Below are positions 48,901 through 57,027 of a stretch of DNA of 64,000 bases, in pieces. The notes beneath the pieces were generated by a model. It was not told where the DNA came from. It did no database searches and saw only the letters and a program-made list of their open reading frames with translations. Source of the stretch: Meridianimarinicoccus marinus. GTDB lineage: Bacteria; Pseudomonadota; Alphaproteobacteria; Rhodobacterales; Rhodobacteraceae. Made by a program: the position numbers and the translations under genes. Position 1 is the first letter of the stretch; each line of letters starts with the position of its first letter. The DNA lies in the NCBI RefSeq assembly GCF_040689105.1, contig NZ_JBFBVU010000005.1:1-64000 (forward strand), read 5' to 3'.

Positions 48901-49534
48901 GGTTCTGGTGCTGCTGGCGGTGATCCTGTCCACCACCGGGGTGCTGATCGGGATGCTGGTGATGAACCAGCCATTCTCGATCATCATGACCGGCACCGGG
49001 ATCGTCGCGCTGGCCGGGATCGTGGTGAACAACAACATCGTCCTGATCGACACCTATCAGGAATACAGCCGCTACATGCCGCGGATCGAGGCGATCATCC
49101 GCACCGCCGAAACCCGCATCCGCCCGGTTCTGCTGACCACGCTGACCACCATGGCGGGCCTGACGCCGATGATGTTCGGGCTGTCGCTGGACTTCCTTGG
49201 CGGTGGCTCGACGCTCGACAGCCCGACGGCGCTGTGGTGGAAGCAGCTGGCCACAGCGGTGGTCTTCGGCCTTGGCGTCGCGACCATGCTGACGCTGGTG
49301 GTCACCCCGGCCCTGCTGGCGCTGCGGGTGTGGTTCTGGACCTATGTCAACGCCCTGTTCCGGATGCTGGCAAGGGTCACCGGCGGGCGCGGGTCGCGCG
49401 CTGCCGAGGACTGGATGCTGCGGCGCAAGGCCGCCAAGATGAAATCCTCGGAAATCGTCTGGGACGTGGCCGGGCGGGATCAGGCCACGCGGATCGAGCC
49501 GCACGGATCACCCCCCTTGCGCGCGGCGGAATAG
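45926..49534 (+). CDS. RND efflux transporter permease with extra membrane segments
   Basis: 1202 residues, about 150 longer than AcrB-type permeases. The usual pattern is present: TM1 near 13-31, porter domain, TM2-6 about 335-490, TM7 about 600, second porter domain, TM8-12 about 965-1145. Between TM6 and TM7 (about 505-570) two extra hydrophobic segments occur (LLLRIVLVPVGLYLAFMGA and GVLPGLILFSVGTSFASIA). In TM4 only one of the two proton-relay aspartates remains (Asp402-Gly403 in VGMLVDGAIVVVEY), and TM10 has GIVVNNNIVL, with Asn1035 where AcrB has Lys940. Substrate unknown. Confidence 0.92.
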   Translation: MTGIVDWAAARARMVMAFIVLSLAVGGFAYSKLPKEGEPDIEIPAIFVSVPFSGISAEDSEKLLVKTMETELSDLDGLKSMTATASEGYAGVGLEFEFGWDKSKTLADVRAAMNTAEGKFPEGADKYSINEINFSEFPIIIVSLTGNVPERQLLHLSKDLQDRLEGLEAILEAPLAGHRDEMLEVIIDPVRLEAYNITAADLVNAVVNNNQLIAAGELEMESGAFSVKIPSSFDESRDVFNLPVKTNGDRVVTLNDVADIRLTFEDRAGTARFNGEQTVALQVVKRKGFNLIDTAELVRAEVAAEVETWPPELQNAVSVTTSNDQSTTVDSMVKQLEGSVLTAIALVMIVVLASLGARPALLVGFAIPTSFLLCFALLAVMGISISNIVMFGLILAVGMLVDGAIVVVEYADRRISEGTGPMHAYVEAAKRMFWPVVSSTATTLCAFLPMLFWPGVPGEFMGMLPVTLIFVLSASLVVALVYLPVMGGVSGRLARSYGHISDGLRRWPLLLRIVLVPVGLYLAFMGAMQLLNPAYLLGDGAPSGIMGVLPGLILFSVGTSFASIAMAAVKPSRTERKIRAGYRRTPFGRFITFIAGNPIMPVVTIVGVGFIVMSVFSYFGENNNGVEFFVESEPEQAIIYVKARGNLSLRERDALVNEVEQVVLATDGVDSAFAFAGDGGLNQNTGGGEAPNDTVGQVQIEITPWNDRPRVAAQGGWFKQLFLREEVDPHYDGDAVLARLQAQLDEIPGIQTEVLDLSRGPSSGKPVHLRISGTDWGPMEQSIETVRAKLQSMEGITAIEDTLPLPGIDWQIDVDVEKAGRFGADVAIVGTMVQLVTRGVLLDTMRVDSSDEEIDIRVRLPEQDRVLSTLDTLRVRTGDGLVPLANFITITPVKKLAEINRVDQKRYYDIKADVLPGLTNDAGQPITANERITVLTDWLQNDRPLPADVDWQWTGDQEEQAESQAFLGNAFAGALGLMFIILLAQFNSFYNSVLVLLAVILSTTGVLIGMLVMNQPFSIIMTGTGIVALAGIVVNNNIVLIDTYQEYSRYMPRIEAIIRTAETRIRPVLLTTLTTMAGLTPMMFGLSLDFLGGGSTLDSPTALWWKQLATAVVFGLGVATMLTLVVTPALLALRVWFWTYVNALFRMLARVTGGRGSRAAEDWMLRRKAAKMKSSEIVWDVAGRDQATRIEPHGSPPLRAAE

Positions 49535-49544
49535 ACGGGAAAAC

Positions 49545-49572
49545 GGGCGGCCTTGCGGGGCCGCCCTTTTTT
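49545..49572 (+). terminator. Intrinsic terminator after the RND operon
   Basis: GGGCGGCC (49545-49552), loop TTGCGG, GGCCGCCC (49559-49566), then TTTTTT. It lies 10 bp after the permease stop. The left flank (gaaaac) also gives T residues on the other strand, so it can serve the convergent ABC exporter gene. Confidence 0.92.
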
Positions 49573-49599
49573 CTGGTCGCGTCCGCCACGCGTGCAGTG

Positions 49600-51453
49600 T
49601 CAGGCCTCGTCCCGGCCCTGCCGCGCCTGGGCTTCCCACAGGGTGGCATAGCGGCCGCCCTGCGCCAGAAGGTCGGCATGGGTGCCCTGCTCTGCCACGG
49701 TGCCATCTTCCAGCACCACAATACGGTCGGCTTCGACAACCGTGGACAGGCGGTGCGCGATGGTGATGACCGTGCGGCCCTCGCCGATGGCGCGCAGGCT
49801 GTCCTGAATGTCGCGTTCGGTTGCGGTGTCCAGCGCGCTGGTGGCCTCGTCCAGCAGCACGATGGGCGGGTTTTTCAGCAGGGTGCGGGCGATGCCGACT
49901 CGCTGTTTCTCGCCGCCTGACAGCTTCAGACCGCGTTCACCGACCTGGGTGTCATAGCCGTCGGGCAGATCCGCGATGAAGGCGTGCAGATGTGCGGCGC
50001 GGGCAGCGGCATAGACCTCCTCCCGGGTGGCCTCGGGGCGGCCATAGGCGATGTTGTAGAACAGCGTGTCGTTGAACAGCACCGTGTCCTGCGGCACGAT
50101 CCCGATGGTAGCGTGCAGGCTGTCCTGCGTGACGCTGCGCAGATCCTGCCCGTCGATGCGGATCGCCCCGCCGGACACGTCATAGAAGCGGAACAAAAGC
50201 CGCCCGATGGTGGATTTCCCCGCCCCCGAAGGTCCGACAATGGCCAGCGTTTCCCCCGGCTGAATACTGAAGCTGACGCCCTTCAGGATCGGCCGCTCCG
50301 GGTCATAGCCGAAAGCCACATTGTCGAAGCTGACCGCCCCTTCGGTCACCCTCAGCGCCCCCGCATCGGGCGCATCCGATATTTCGGCGGGCTGGTCCAG
50401 CAGGCCGAACAATTCTCCCATGTCCACAAGGCTTTGCCGGATTTCGCGGTACACCATGCCCAGCATGTTCAGCGGCATGGTGATCTGGATCATATAGGCG
50501 TTGACCATGACGAAATCGCCCACGGTCAGCGTGCCCTTCTGCACCCCCAGGGCCGCCATCACCATGACCGCGATCAGCCCGGCCGAGATGATCAGCGATT
50601 GCCCGAAGTTGAGGAAGGCCAGCGAATAGGAGGTGCGGATCGCCGCGTCCTCATAGCCCGCCATGGCGCTGTCATAACGCTCGGCCTCGCGATTCTCGGC
50701 GCCGAAATACTTGACGGTCTCGAAGTTCAGCAGGCTGTCGATGGCCTTCTGGTTGGCGTCGGTGTCCTGCCGGTTCATCTCGCGCCGGATCGTCACGCGC
50801 CATTCGGTGACCTTGAAGGTAAAGGCCACGTAAGCCACGATCGTGACCCCCACGACCACCAGGTACCAAACCGAGAACAGCGTCGCCAGAACGATGCCCA
50901 CCAGCGCCAGTTCCAGCACCAGCGGGCCGATGGAAAACAGGATGAAGCGCAGCAGGAAGGAGACGCCCTTGACCCCGCGCTCCATGATCCGGCTGAGCCC
51001 GCCGGTCTTGCGGGTGATGTGATAGCGCAGCGACATGGCGTGGATGTGCTGGAAGGTCTGCAGCGCCACGGCGCGCAGGGCGCGCTGCCCAACGCGGGCA
51101 AAGACCGCGTCGCGCAACTGCTGGAACCCCACGGTCAGGATGCGCGCCACCCCGTAGGCCACGGTCAGCCCCACCGCTCCCAGTGCCAGCATCCGCGGCC
51201 CGTCGCCGCCATCGCCGGCCAGGGCATCCACGGCTTCCTTGTAGAAGAACGGCGTGCCGACGGCGACCAGCTTGGCCACGATCAGCGCGGTCAGCGCCAG
51301 CACCACGCGGATGCGGATCTCGGGCGCGTCCTTCGGCCAGAGGTACGGCGCCACGCGCGCGATCACCGCCGGATCGGTGGCCGTGGGCTCTCCGGCGGCG
51401 CTATCGGCCGATTTCGACAGGCCCGCGGGGCTGGAATATGCATCGGATCTCAT
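49600..51453 (-). CDS. Atm1/HMT1-type ABC exporter (fused permease and ATPase)
   Basis: 617 residues. The N-terminal six-helix ABC exporter domain is about 50-340, with the Atm1-type run LRDAVFARVGQRALRAVALQTFQHIHAMSLRYHITRKTG and DSLLNFETVKYFGAE. The nucleotide-binding domain has Walker A GPSGAGKSTIGRLLFRFYD, signature LSGGEKQRVGIARTLL and Walker B IVLLDEATSALD. Relatives export glutathione-linked persulfides or metal conjugates for iron-sulfur or metal homeostasis. GGAG precedes ATG 51453. Confidence 0.93.
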   Translation of the reverse strand: MRSDAYSSPAGLSKSADSAAGEPTATDPAVIARVAPYLWPKDAPEIRIRVVLALTALIVAKLVAVGTPFFYKEAVDALAGDGGDGPRMLALGAVGLTVAYGVARILTVGFQQLRDAVFARVGQRALRAVALQTFQHIHAMSLRYHITRKTGGLSRIMERGVKGVSFLLRFILFSIGPLVLELALVGIVLATLFSVWYLVVVGVTIVAYVAFTFKVTEWRVTIRREMNRQDTDANQKAIDSLLNFETVKYFGAENREAERYDSAMAGYEDAAIRTSYSLAFLNFGQSLIISAGLIAVMVMAALGVQKGTLTVGDFVMVNAYMIQITMPLNMLGMVYREIRQSLVDMGELFGLLDQPAEISDAPDAGALRVTEGAVSFDNVAFGYDPERPILKGVSFSIQPGETLAIVGPSGAGKSTIGRLLFRFYDVSGGAIRIDGQDLRSVTQDSLHATIGIVPQDTVLFNDTLFYNIAYGRPEATREEVYAAARAAHLHAFIADLPDGYDTQVGERGLKLSGGEKQRVGIARTLLKNPPIVLLDEATSALDTATERDIQDSLRAIGEGRTVITIAHRLSTVVEADRIVVLEDGTVAEQGTHADLLAQGGRYATLWEAQARQGRDEA

Positions 51454-51505
51454 GGGGGCTCCGCCAGTGACTACCCGCAAGACCTAGGGTCTCGGGCCGG
51501 GAATG

Positions 51506-52828
51506 TCACGGCTGGCCGGTAGGTTCTGGAAGATCGAACACCTGGCCAGGGTAGATCAGGTTGGGGTCGCGGATCTGGTCGCGATTGGCCTCGAACACCT
51601 GCACATAGCGGGTGCCCTCGCCATAGCGGTCCTGCGCGATGGCCCACAGCGTGGCGCCGGGCTGCACCGTCACGATCCGGGCGCCGGATCCATTCAGCGC
51701 CTGTTGCACGATGCCGGGGGTTTCACGGCGGAAGGGCACATCGGCCTGTCCCAGAACCGCCCCGGATGGATCGAGGCTTTCGACGCGCAAGTCGTAAAGC
51801 CCCGGCGCAACGTCGGAAATCACCAGCGACCAAAGCCCGTCTTCGGTGACGGTGCCGGTGCCGCGCAGGGTGCCGTTCAGCCGCACCCGCACCGGGCCGG
51901 AAGCGCCCGCGCGGCCCTTCAGCACCACAGTGTCGTCGGCACCATAGTCGATGGTGTCGATGCGTAGCGCCATCGCCGCATCAAGCCGAGGCACGTCCAG
52001 CGCCGCGATGCCTTCGCGGCTGGACAGCAACACGCGGGGGGCGGCTTTGGGGGGGACCGGAGCGATTTCGGTTGTGGCTTTCGGCGGAGTGTCCGTTTCG
52101 GCGGCGGTCGGAGTGTCCGCGACGAGAGACGCCTGTTCAGGTTGCGCTGCAGGGCTGGCGTCCGGCTGGGCGGCCCCGTTCACGGCCTGCTGCGCCACTT
52201 CCGGCACATGTCCAACCTCTGGCACCGCATCCCCGTTCGGCAAGGACGCCAGATCCGCCGGTTGGTCTATGCGGACACGCGGATCGGTCTGCCCCGTCTG
52301 CACCGACAGATCCTCTCCGGGCCGTTGCGCCAGCGTCCCGGCCAGAGTGGCGCTGGCGTCAAGGCTATGCTGCGCCGGGGCGATCAGAACCGTGTCCACC
52401 GAGGCCAGCATGTCGCCCTCGGCGGTTTCGGCCATCAGCCACATGATGCGCGGCTCATCGCCCGCCTCCAGCGCCACGAAGACCACGAAGCTGCCGCTGG
52501 CATCGGCGCGGGTTTCGGCCAGGGTTTGCCCGTCCAGCACCACCGCCACCCGCGCGTTGGGCCGGGCCTGTCCGGCCACCACCGTGATGCCATCAGGCTC
52601 GACCCGCACCAGATCGAAGCTCGGTTCGCCCTGCGATGGGGTTCTGGTGGGATCATCCGGCACCGCGTCCGCCCCCGATTGTGGCGGGATCGCGGCCACC
52701 TCCGTTTCGGGTGCCTCCAGCCGTGGGATCACGCCGCTGACCAGCAGCCCGCCCACGCCAAGCCCCACCGCCGCCGCCAGCCACAATGGCCAGCGGTGCC
52801 GGGTCTGCTCTGCGGGGCGGTGGTCCAT
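51506..52828 (-). CDS. LysM-domain membrane-anchored protein
   Basis: 440 residues. A membrane anchor at about 15-35 (LWLAAAVGLGVGGLLVSGVI) is followed by an Ig-like segment (DLVRVEPDGITVVAGQARPNARVAVVLDG), a low-complexity Pro/Ala/Gln/Thr middle part, a second similar strand-rich segment (VVLKGRAGASGPVRVRLNG), and a C-terminal LysM module (about 385-433, VTVQPGATLWAIAQDRYGEG...IYPGQVFDLP). It probably binds peptidoglycan from the periplasmic side; the exact role is unknown. A perfect 18-bp palindrome lies 33 bp upstream. Confidence 0.88.
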   Translation of the reverse strand: MDHRPAEQTRHRWPLWLAAAVGLGVGGLLVSGVIPRLEAPETEVAAIPPQSGADAVPDDPTRTPSQGEPSFDLVRVEPDGITVVAGQARPNARVAVVLDGQTLAETRADASGSFVVFVALEAGDEPRIMWLMAETAEGDMLASVDTVLIAPAQHSLDASATLAGTLAQRPGEDLSVQTGQTDPRVRIDQPADLASLPNGDAVPEVGHVPEVAQQAVNGAAQPDASPAAQPEQASLVADTPTAAETDTPPKATTEIAPVPPKAAPRVLLSSREGIAALDVPRLDAAMALRIDTIDYGADDTVVLKGRAGASGPVRVRLNGTLRGTGTVTEDGLWSLVISDVAPGLYDLRVESLDPSGAVLGQADVPFRRETPGIVQQALNGSGARIVTVQPGATLWAIAQDRYGEGTRYVQVFEANRDQIRDPNLIYPGQVFDLPEPTGQP

Positions 52829-52860
52829 GGGGCGGGGTCCTGTTGCGGTTGTCCAAGGTC

Positions 52861-52878
52861 AGGGCGAAATTTCGCCCT
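52861..52878. promoter_or_regulatory. Perfect 18-bp palindrome upstream of the LysM gene
   Basis: AGGGCGAAATTTCGCCCT is a perfect dyad between the rarD 3' end and the LysM-gene start. A second, shorter inverted repeat (CCTGT...ACAGG, 52883-52900) is next to it, and ggaatttcgc recurs at about 52916. It could be an operator or a hairpin in the LysM-gene leader; there is no T tract on either side. Confidence 0.45.
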
Positions 52879-52925
52879 GTATCCTGTAGTTTACCACAGG
52901 TCACAACCGATGGCCGGAATTTCGC

Positions 52926-53843
52926 TCAGACCGGCGGGCGGCTATGCTGCCGAAACCGCAGACTGTCGAGGGAATAGAGCGTCAGACCGCTCCAGATCAG
53001 CGCGAAGGCAATCATGTGCCAGACCGTGAACGGCTCTCCGAAAATCAGCACCGCGATCAGGAACTGCAAGGTCGGGTTGAGGTATTGCACCAGCCCGACC
53101 GTCGGCAGCGACACCCGCCGCGCGGCATAGGAAAACAGCAACAAGGGAAGCCCGGTCAGCGGTCCCGACAGGATCAGCAGAAGCGAGACACCGAGATCAG
53201 TGCCGAAAACCCCGCCCGGCCGCCCGGTCAGCCCGGTCCAGCCCCACAGATGCACGCCGGCGAGCCAGAGCAGCGCGAAGGGCGCCAGCACCAGCACCTC
53301 GGCGGCGACCGAGGCCCCGGCCCCGCCCGGTACCATGCGTTTCAGGGCACCATACAGCGCAAAGGTCGTGGCCAGCATCAGCGCGATGCGCGGCACGATG
53401 CCCAGACCGGCGGTCAGGAGCGTCACCGCCAGTGCCGCCAGCGCCACCGCCACCCATTGCACCGGGCGCAGCCGGTCGCCGAACACCAGCCTCCCCAGGA
53501 TCACCGTGACCAGCGGGAAAATGTAATAGCCCAGACTGGCCTGCAGCGCCTTGCCCACCTGCACCGAATAGATGAACCCCAGCCAGTTGCAGCCGATCAG
53601 CACCGAGGCCAGCACCGTCAGCAGGAACAGCGGCGGTGTCGCAAGGCAGGCCAGGATCTGCCGTGCCCGGCCCTGCAGCGCCAGCACCCCGACCAGTGCC
53701 ACCAGCGACCACAGGGTGCGATGCGCCAGCACCTCCAGCGGCGGCACATCGGCCAGCAGCTTGTAGAACAGGCTGGACAGCCCCCAGATGGTGCTGGCCG
53801 CGATCATGGCCGCAAGGCCTTGCAATTGTGGCGAGCATGCCAT
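52926..53843 (-). CDS. rarD: RarD-type EamA transporter
   Basis: A 305-residue, ten-helix DMT-superfamily protein. STIWGLSSLFYKLLADVPPLEVLAHRTLWSLV at the N-terminus and LNPTLQFLIAVLIFGEPF near the C-terminus are RarD hallmarks. RarD is annotated as chloramphenicol-sensitive protein; its substrate is unsettled. It is in the same orientation as dctBD, with a 51-bp gap to the dctD 3' end. Confidence 0.9.
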   Translation of the reverse strand: MACSPQLQGLAAMIAASTIWGLSSLFYKLLADVPPLEVLAHRTLWSLVALVGVLALQGRARQILACLATPPLFLLTVLASVLIGCNWLGFIYSVQVGKALQASLGYYIFPLVTVILGRLVFGDRLRPVQWVAVALAALAVTLLTAGLGIVPRIALMLATTFALYGALKRMVPGGAGASVAAEVLVLAPFALLWLAGVHLWGWTGLTGRPGGVFGTDLGVSLLLILSGPLTGLPLLLFSYAARRVSLPTVGLVQYLNPTLQFLIAVLIFGEPFTVWHMIAFALIWSGLTLYSLDSLRFRQHSRPPV

Positions 53844-53894
53844 TCTGGCGTCCTTGTCCGAGGGGCATGTCCGCGCCGGGGGCGCGACGCCCTG

Positions 53895-55118
53895 CTATCG
53901 GAAATCCTCGGGCTTTAGTCCATGGCGCGAAAGCTTGTCGTAGAAGGTTTTTCGCGGCAGGCGCAGATCCTTGGCCGCTTCCGAAGCATTGCCGCGCGCC
54001 CGCGTCAGCGCATCCACCAGGAACGAGCGTTCCACCCGTGCCATGCGCTCGGCCAGCCCTTCGCCCTCGGCCTCGTCCTGATCGGTCAGGCCGAGAGCAA
54101 AGCGCATCGCCGCGTTCATCAGCGCGCGGGCATTGCCGGGCCAGTCCTGCGCCATCAGGCGGGCGATGTGGTCGGGCGTGACCTGCGGCTCCTCCAGCGC
54201 GGCCTGTTCGCAGGCATTGGCGACATAGTGGCGAAACAGCACCGGGATATCCTCGGGCCGGTCGCGCAGCGCCGGGATGCGCACCTGCACCGCGCCAAGC
54301 TTCAGACCCAGATCCGGATCGAACCGGCCCTCGGCGGCGACCGAGGCAAGGTCGCGATAGGTCCCGGCCAGCACCCGCGCCCGGCCCGTTTCCTCAAGCT
54401 TCTCGCGCAGGACGTATTGCGACTCGGGCGGCAGGGCGGCGATCTCGTCCAGAAACAGGCTGCCCTGCCCGGCCTCGGCCAGCGCCGCCAACAGCATGTC
54501 GGGACCCAACCCCGCCGAGGCGCGTTTTTCGAAGGGATGGCGCGCGCGCGGCGACAACAGATGCGTGACTTCGGCCACCTTGGGCGTGCCGGTGCCCGGA
54601 TCGCCGGTCACCAGAACATCCACCGGTTTGGCCGCCACGTTGCGCACGGCGTTGCGCAGCGCCTCGGCCTGTTTCGAGATGCCGAAGATCATCCGCGTGG
54701 CCGCGTCGCCTTCGGTCGCCCGCGCTTTCAGGGCACGGTTTTCCAGCACCAGCGCCCGCAGCCGCAAGGCCCGTTCCAGCACGGCGATCAGGGTCTTGGG
54801 GGCACAGGGCTTTTCCAGAAAGTCGAAGGCCCCTTCCGACATGGCCCGCACCGCCATGGGGATGTCGCCCTCACCGGTCAACAGGATCACCGGCAGATCC
54901 TTGTCCTGCTTCTGGGCATAGTCCAGCAGATGGAAGCCATCGCGCCCCGGCATCCGGATGTCGGACAGGATCACCCCGTCGAAGCCGCGGCTGATGTGAT
55001 CCTTGGCGACCACGAAACTGCCCGCGCTGATGGCATTGTAGCCGCCCAGTTCCAGGGTCTGGGCCAGCGCCTCGCGCACGGGGGCGTCGTCTTCGACCAG
55101 CAACACGCGTCGGCTCAT
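53895..55118 (-). CDS. dctD: DctD-like response regulator with degenerate AAA+ domain
   Basis: 407 residues. The receiver domain (1-120) is intact: phospho-acceptor Asp53 (LSDIRMPG), Thr81, Lys103. The central AAA+ domain is degenerate. The Walker A position reads GDPGTGTPK (172-180) without GK[ST/E], the sigma54-contacting GAFTGA loop is absent between about 190 and 220, while the Walker B-like SLFLDEIAALP remains. A Fis-type HTH (GNASEAAKDLRLPRKTFYDKL, about 377-398) binds DNA. It pairs with DctB (4-bp overlap) for C4-dicarboxylate sensing. It probably cannot drive sigma54 melting in the standard way. Confidence 0.9.
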   Translation of the reverse strand: MSRRVLLVEDDAPVREALAQTLELGGYNAISAGSFVVAKDHISRGFDGVILSDIRMPGRDGFHLLDYAQKQDKDLPVILLTGEGDIPMAVRAMSEGAFDFLEKPCAPKTLIAVLERALRLRALVLENRALKARATEGDAATRMIFGISKQAEALRNAVRNVAAKPVDVLVTGDPGTGTPKVAEVTHLLSPRARHPFEKRASAGLGPDMLLAALAEAGQGSLFLDEIAALPPESQYVLREKLEETGRARVLAGTYRDLASVAAEGRFDPDLGLKLGAVQVRIPALRDRPEDIPVLFRHYVANACEQAALEEPQVTPDHIARLMAQDWPGNARALMNAAMRFALGLTDQDEAEGEGLAERMARVERSFLVDALTRARGNASEAAKDLRLPRKTFYDKLSRHGLKPEDFR

Positions 55119-56935
55119 GCGGCGCTCCTTTCTGCCACGCGCGGCAGGCGCACGGTGAAGATGGCGCCGCCGTCGGGATGGTTTTCTCCCTCGATATCAC
55201 CGCCGAAGCTTTGCACCAGCCCATAAGAGATCGACAGCCCCAGACCCATGGAGTCCTGTGCCACCGATTTGGTGGAATAGAAAGGATCGAAGATCTTTTC
55301 GGGCTGGTCCAGCCCCGGCCCGGTGTCGCGCACCGCAACCACCACCTGCGCGTCGCCCTCCGGCGCGATGGTAATCTCCAACCGTTTGTCGGGCTGACCC
55401 TCCATAGCGTCGGCGGCATTGGACACGAGGTTCATCACCACCTGCTGTAGCCGCACGCTGCCCGCCCGCACGATGAAGGTCTGTTCGGGCGGTTGCCAAA
55501 GCACCTCGACCCCGGCGCGGGCCAGGCGCGCGGCGCTGATTTCCAGCGCCGCATCCACCACCGCAACGGGATCGACGTTGCTGAGCGGCGCATCCTCCTG
55601 CCGGGCGAAGGCACGCAGGTTCTTGATGATCCGTCCCATGCGGCGCGCCAGTTCCGAGATCTTGCCAAGATTGGCCGCCGCCACCTCGGTCTTGCCCATC
55701 TCGATGAACTGGGTGCCGTTTTCGGCAAAGGTCTGGATCGCCATCAGCGGCTGGTTCAACTCGTGACTGATGCCCGCCGACATTTCCCCCAGCGCCGACA
55801 GTTTGCCCGCCTGCACCAGACTGGCCTGCGTGCGGCGCAATTCCTCTTCAACCCGGATGCGGTCATCGACCTCGCTGCGCAAGGCCCGGTTGGTGCGCGA
55901 CAACTCCACGGTACGTTCGGCCACCCGGCGTTCGAGCATTTCTTGTGCCGCGGCCTGATCCGACAGCCGCTTGTTGATGCGCCGACGCCGGTTCAGCAGG
56001 TACAGGCCGAGGGCGAAGGCGGTCACATACAGGCCGACCGCCAGTAGTGCTTGCAACAACGCCAGCCGCCGCGCCGGGGCGGCATTGGCCAGACCCTCGG
56101 CCACGAAGCCGATCACCGGCAAATCCTTGGAAATATGTATCGCTGTTTCAGGTACATAGGGGCCAGAGTTGATGTTCCAGACCTCGAACTCCCCGACCAT
56201 GCGGCTGCGGTAGTCCGGAAAAGGTTTCAGGTGATCGGGGTCATAGCTGGCCGACAACGCGCGCGGCAGCGGCACCGACAGGTCGCGGGTCAGCACCAAC
56301 TCGCTGCGGGACGACAGGAAGACCACGCCCAATTCGTCGCGGAACATGACCACCGGGGCGTCGCCGCGCCACTCGGCCTCGGTGCTTTCGATGTCGGCCA
56401 CCACCACCACCGCGCCCAGCGGCGGCCCGCCCACCCCGTGCACCGGCGCCGCGACCGAGAAACTGCGGCGGCTCTCGCCCGGCAGGACCGAATGGTAAGT
56501 TCCCAACGCCCCGCTCATGGCCCGCTGGAAGTAGCTTTGGTCGACGTGATCGATCCGTGCGGCCGCTTGCGGGTGGGCGGCGGCCTGAATGCGCCCCAAC
56601 TGATCCAGCAGGATGATGTTGTAGACCCCGGTCTTGTCGGCCACCGACAGCAGCAGCGCCCCCGCATCGGCGGACAGCTCGGACGAGGCCGCATCCCCGG
56701 CCCGCAGCCGTGCCGCCAGTGTCGGGTGATCCGAGATCAGCACCGCCAGTTCCTGAAATCGCTGCAATTGCCCGATGAAGCGACCCGAGGCCAGGGCCAG
56801 ATCCGCCTCGCCCCGTTCCGCGACCCCGCGCAGGGCGGCCTCGTAGGACAGCCACCAGACGCTCAGCCCCGTGGCCGCGCCGCCCAGTAGGAACAGCACG
56901 AAGATCACGATGCGCGTCAGAGACTTCGGTTTCAT
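55115..56935 (-). CDS. dctB: DctB-like C4-dicarboxylate sensor histidine kinase
   Basis: 606 residues. TM1 is at about 8-28, followed by a periplasmic double-PAS (dCache-like) sensor about 30-295 with the DctB-typical YFQRAMSGALGTYHS, then TM2 about 300-325, a coiled coil, and the kinase core. H-box SHELNQPLMAIQTFAENG, N-box NLVSNAADAMEG, DTGPGLDQPEKIFDPFYSTK and GLGLSISYGLVQSFGG are present. It would phosphorylate DctD at Asp53 on dicarboxylate binding. No dctPQM or dctA gene is in the window. It is divergent from the P450 gene. Confidence 0.93.
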   Translation of the reverse strand: MKPKSLTRIVIFVLFLLGGAATGLSVWWLSYEAALRGVAERGEADLALASGRFIGQLQRFQELAVLISDHPTLAARLRAGDAASSELSADAGALLLSVADKTGVYNIILLDQLGRIQAAAHPQAAARIDHVDQSYFQRAMSGALGTYHSVLPGESRRSFSVAAPVHGVGGPPLGAVVVVADIESTEAEWRGDAPVVMFRDELGVVFLSSRSELVLTRDLSVPLPRALSASYDPDHLKPFPDYRSRMVGEFEVWNINSGPYVPETAIHISKDLPVIGFVAEGLANAAPARRLALLQALLAVGLYVTAFALGLYLLNRRRRINKRLSDQAAAQEMLERRVAERTVELSRTNRALRSEVDDRIRVEEELRRTQASLVQAGKLSALGEMSAGISHELNQPLMAIQTFAENGTQFIEMGKTEVAAANLGKISELARRMGRIIKNLRAFARQEDAPLSNVDPVAVVDAALEISAARLARAGVEVLWQPPEQTFIVRAGSVRLQQVVMNLVSNAADAMEGQPDKRLEITIAPEGDAQVVVAVRDTGPGLDQPEKIFDPFYSTKSVAQDSMGLGLSISYGLVQSFGGDIEGENHPDGGAIFTVRLPRVAERSAA

Positions 56936-57027
56936 GGACCGCCCCAAGTGTGGTTGCCAAAGGGAAGCAGGACTTGCGCCCCGCCGCAAGGCCCAGCAAA
57001 CAGGACGGCAGCCAGACCGGAGGCCCG

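Noticed and set aside
47603..49504. A 633-codon minus-strand frame within the RND permease
   Set aside because: The composition is that of an antisense shadow (Arg/His/Gln-rich) and the plus strand has an unmistakable RND protein.
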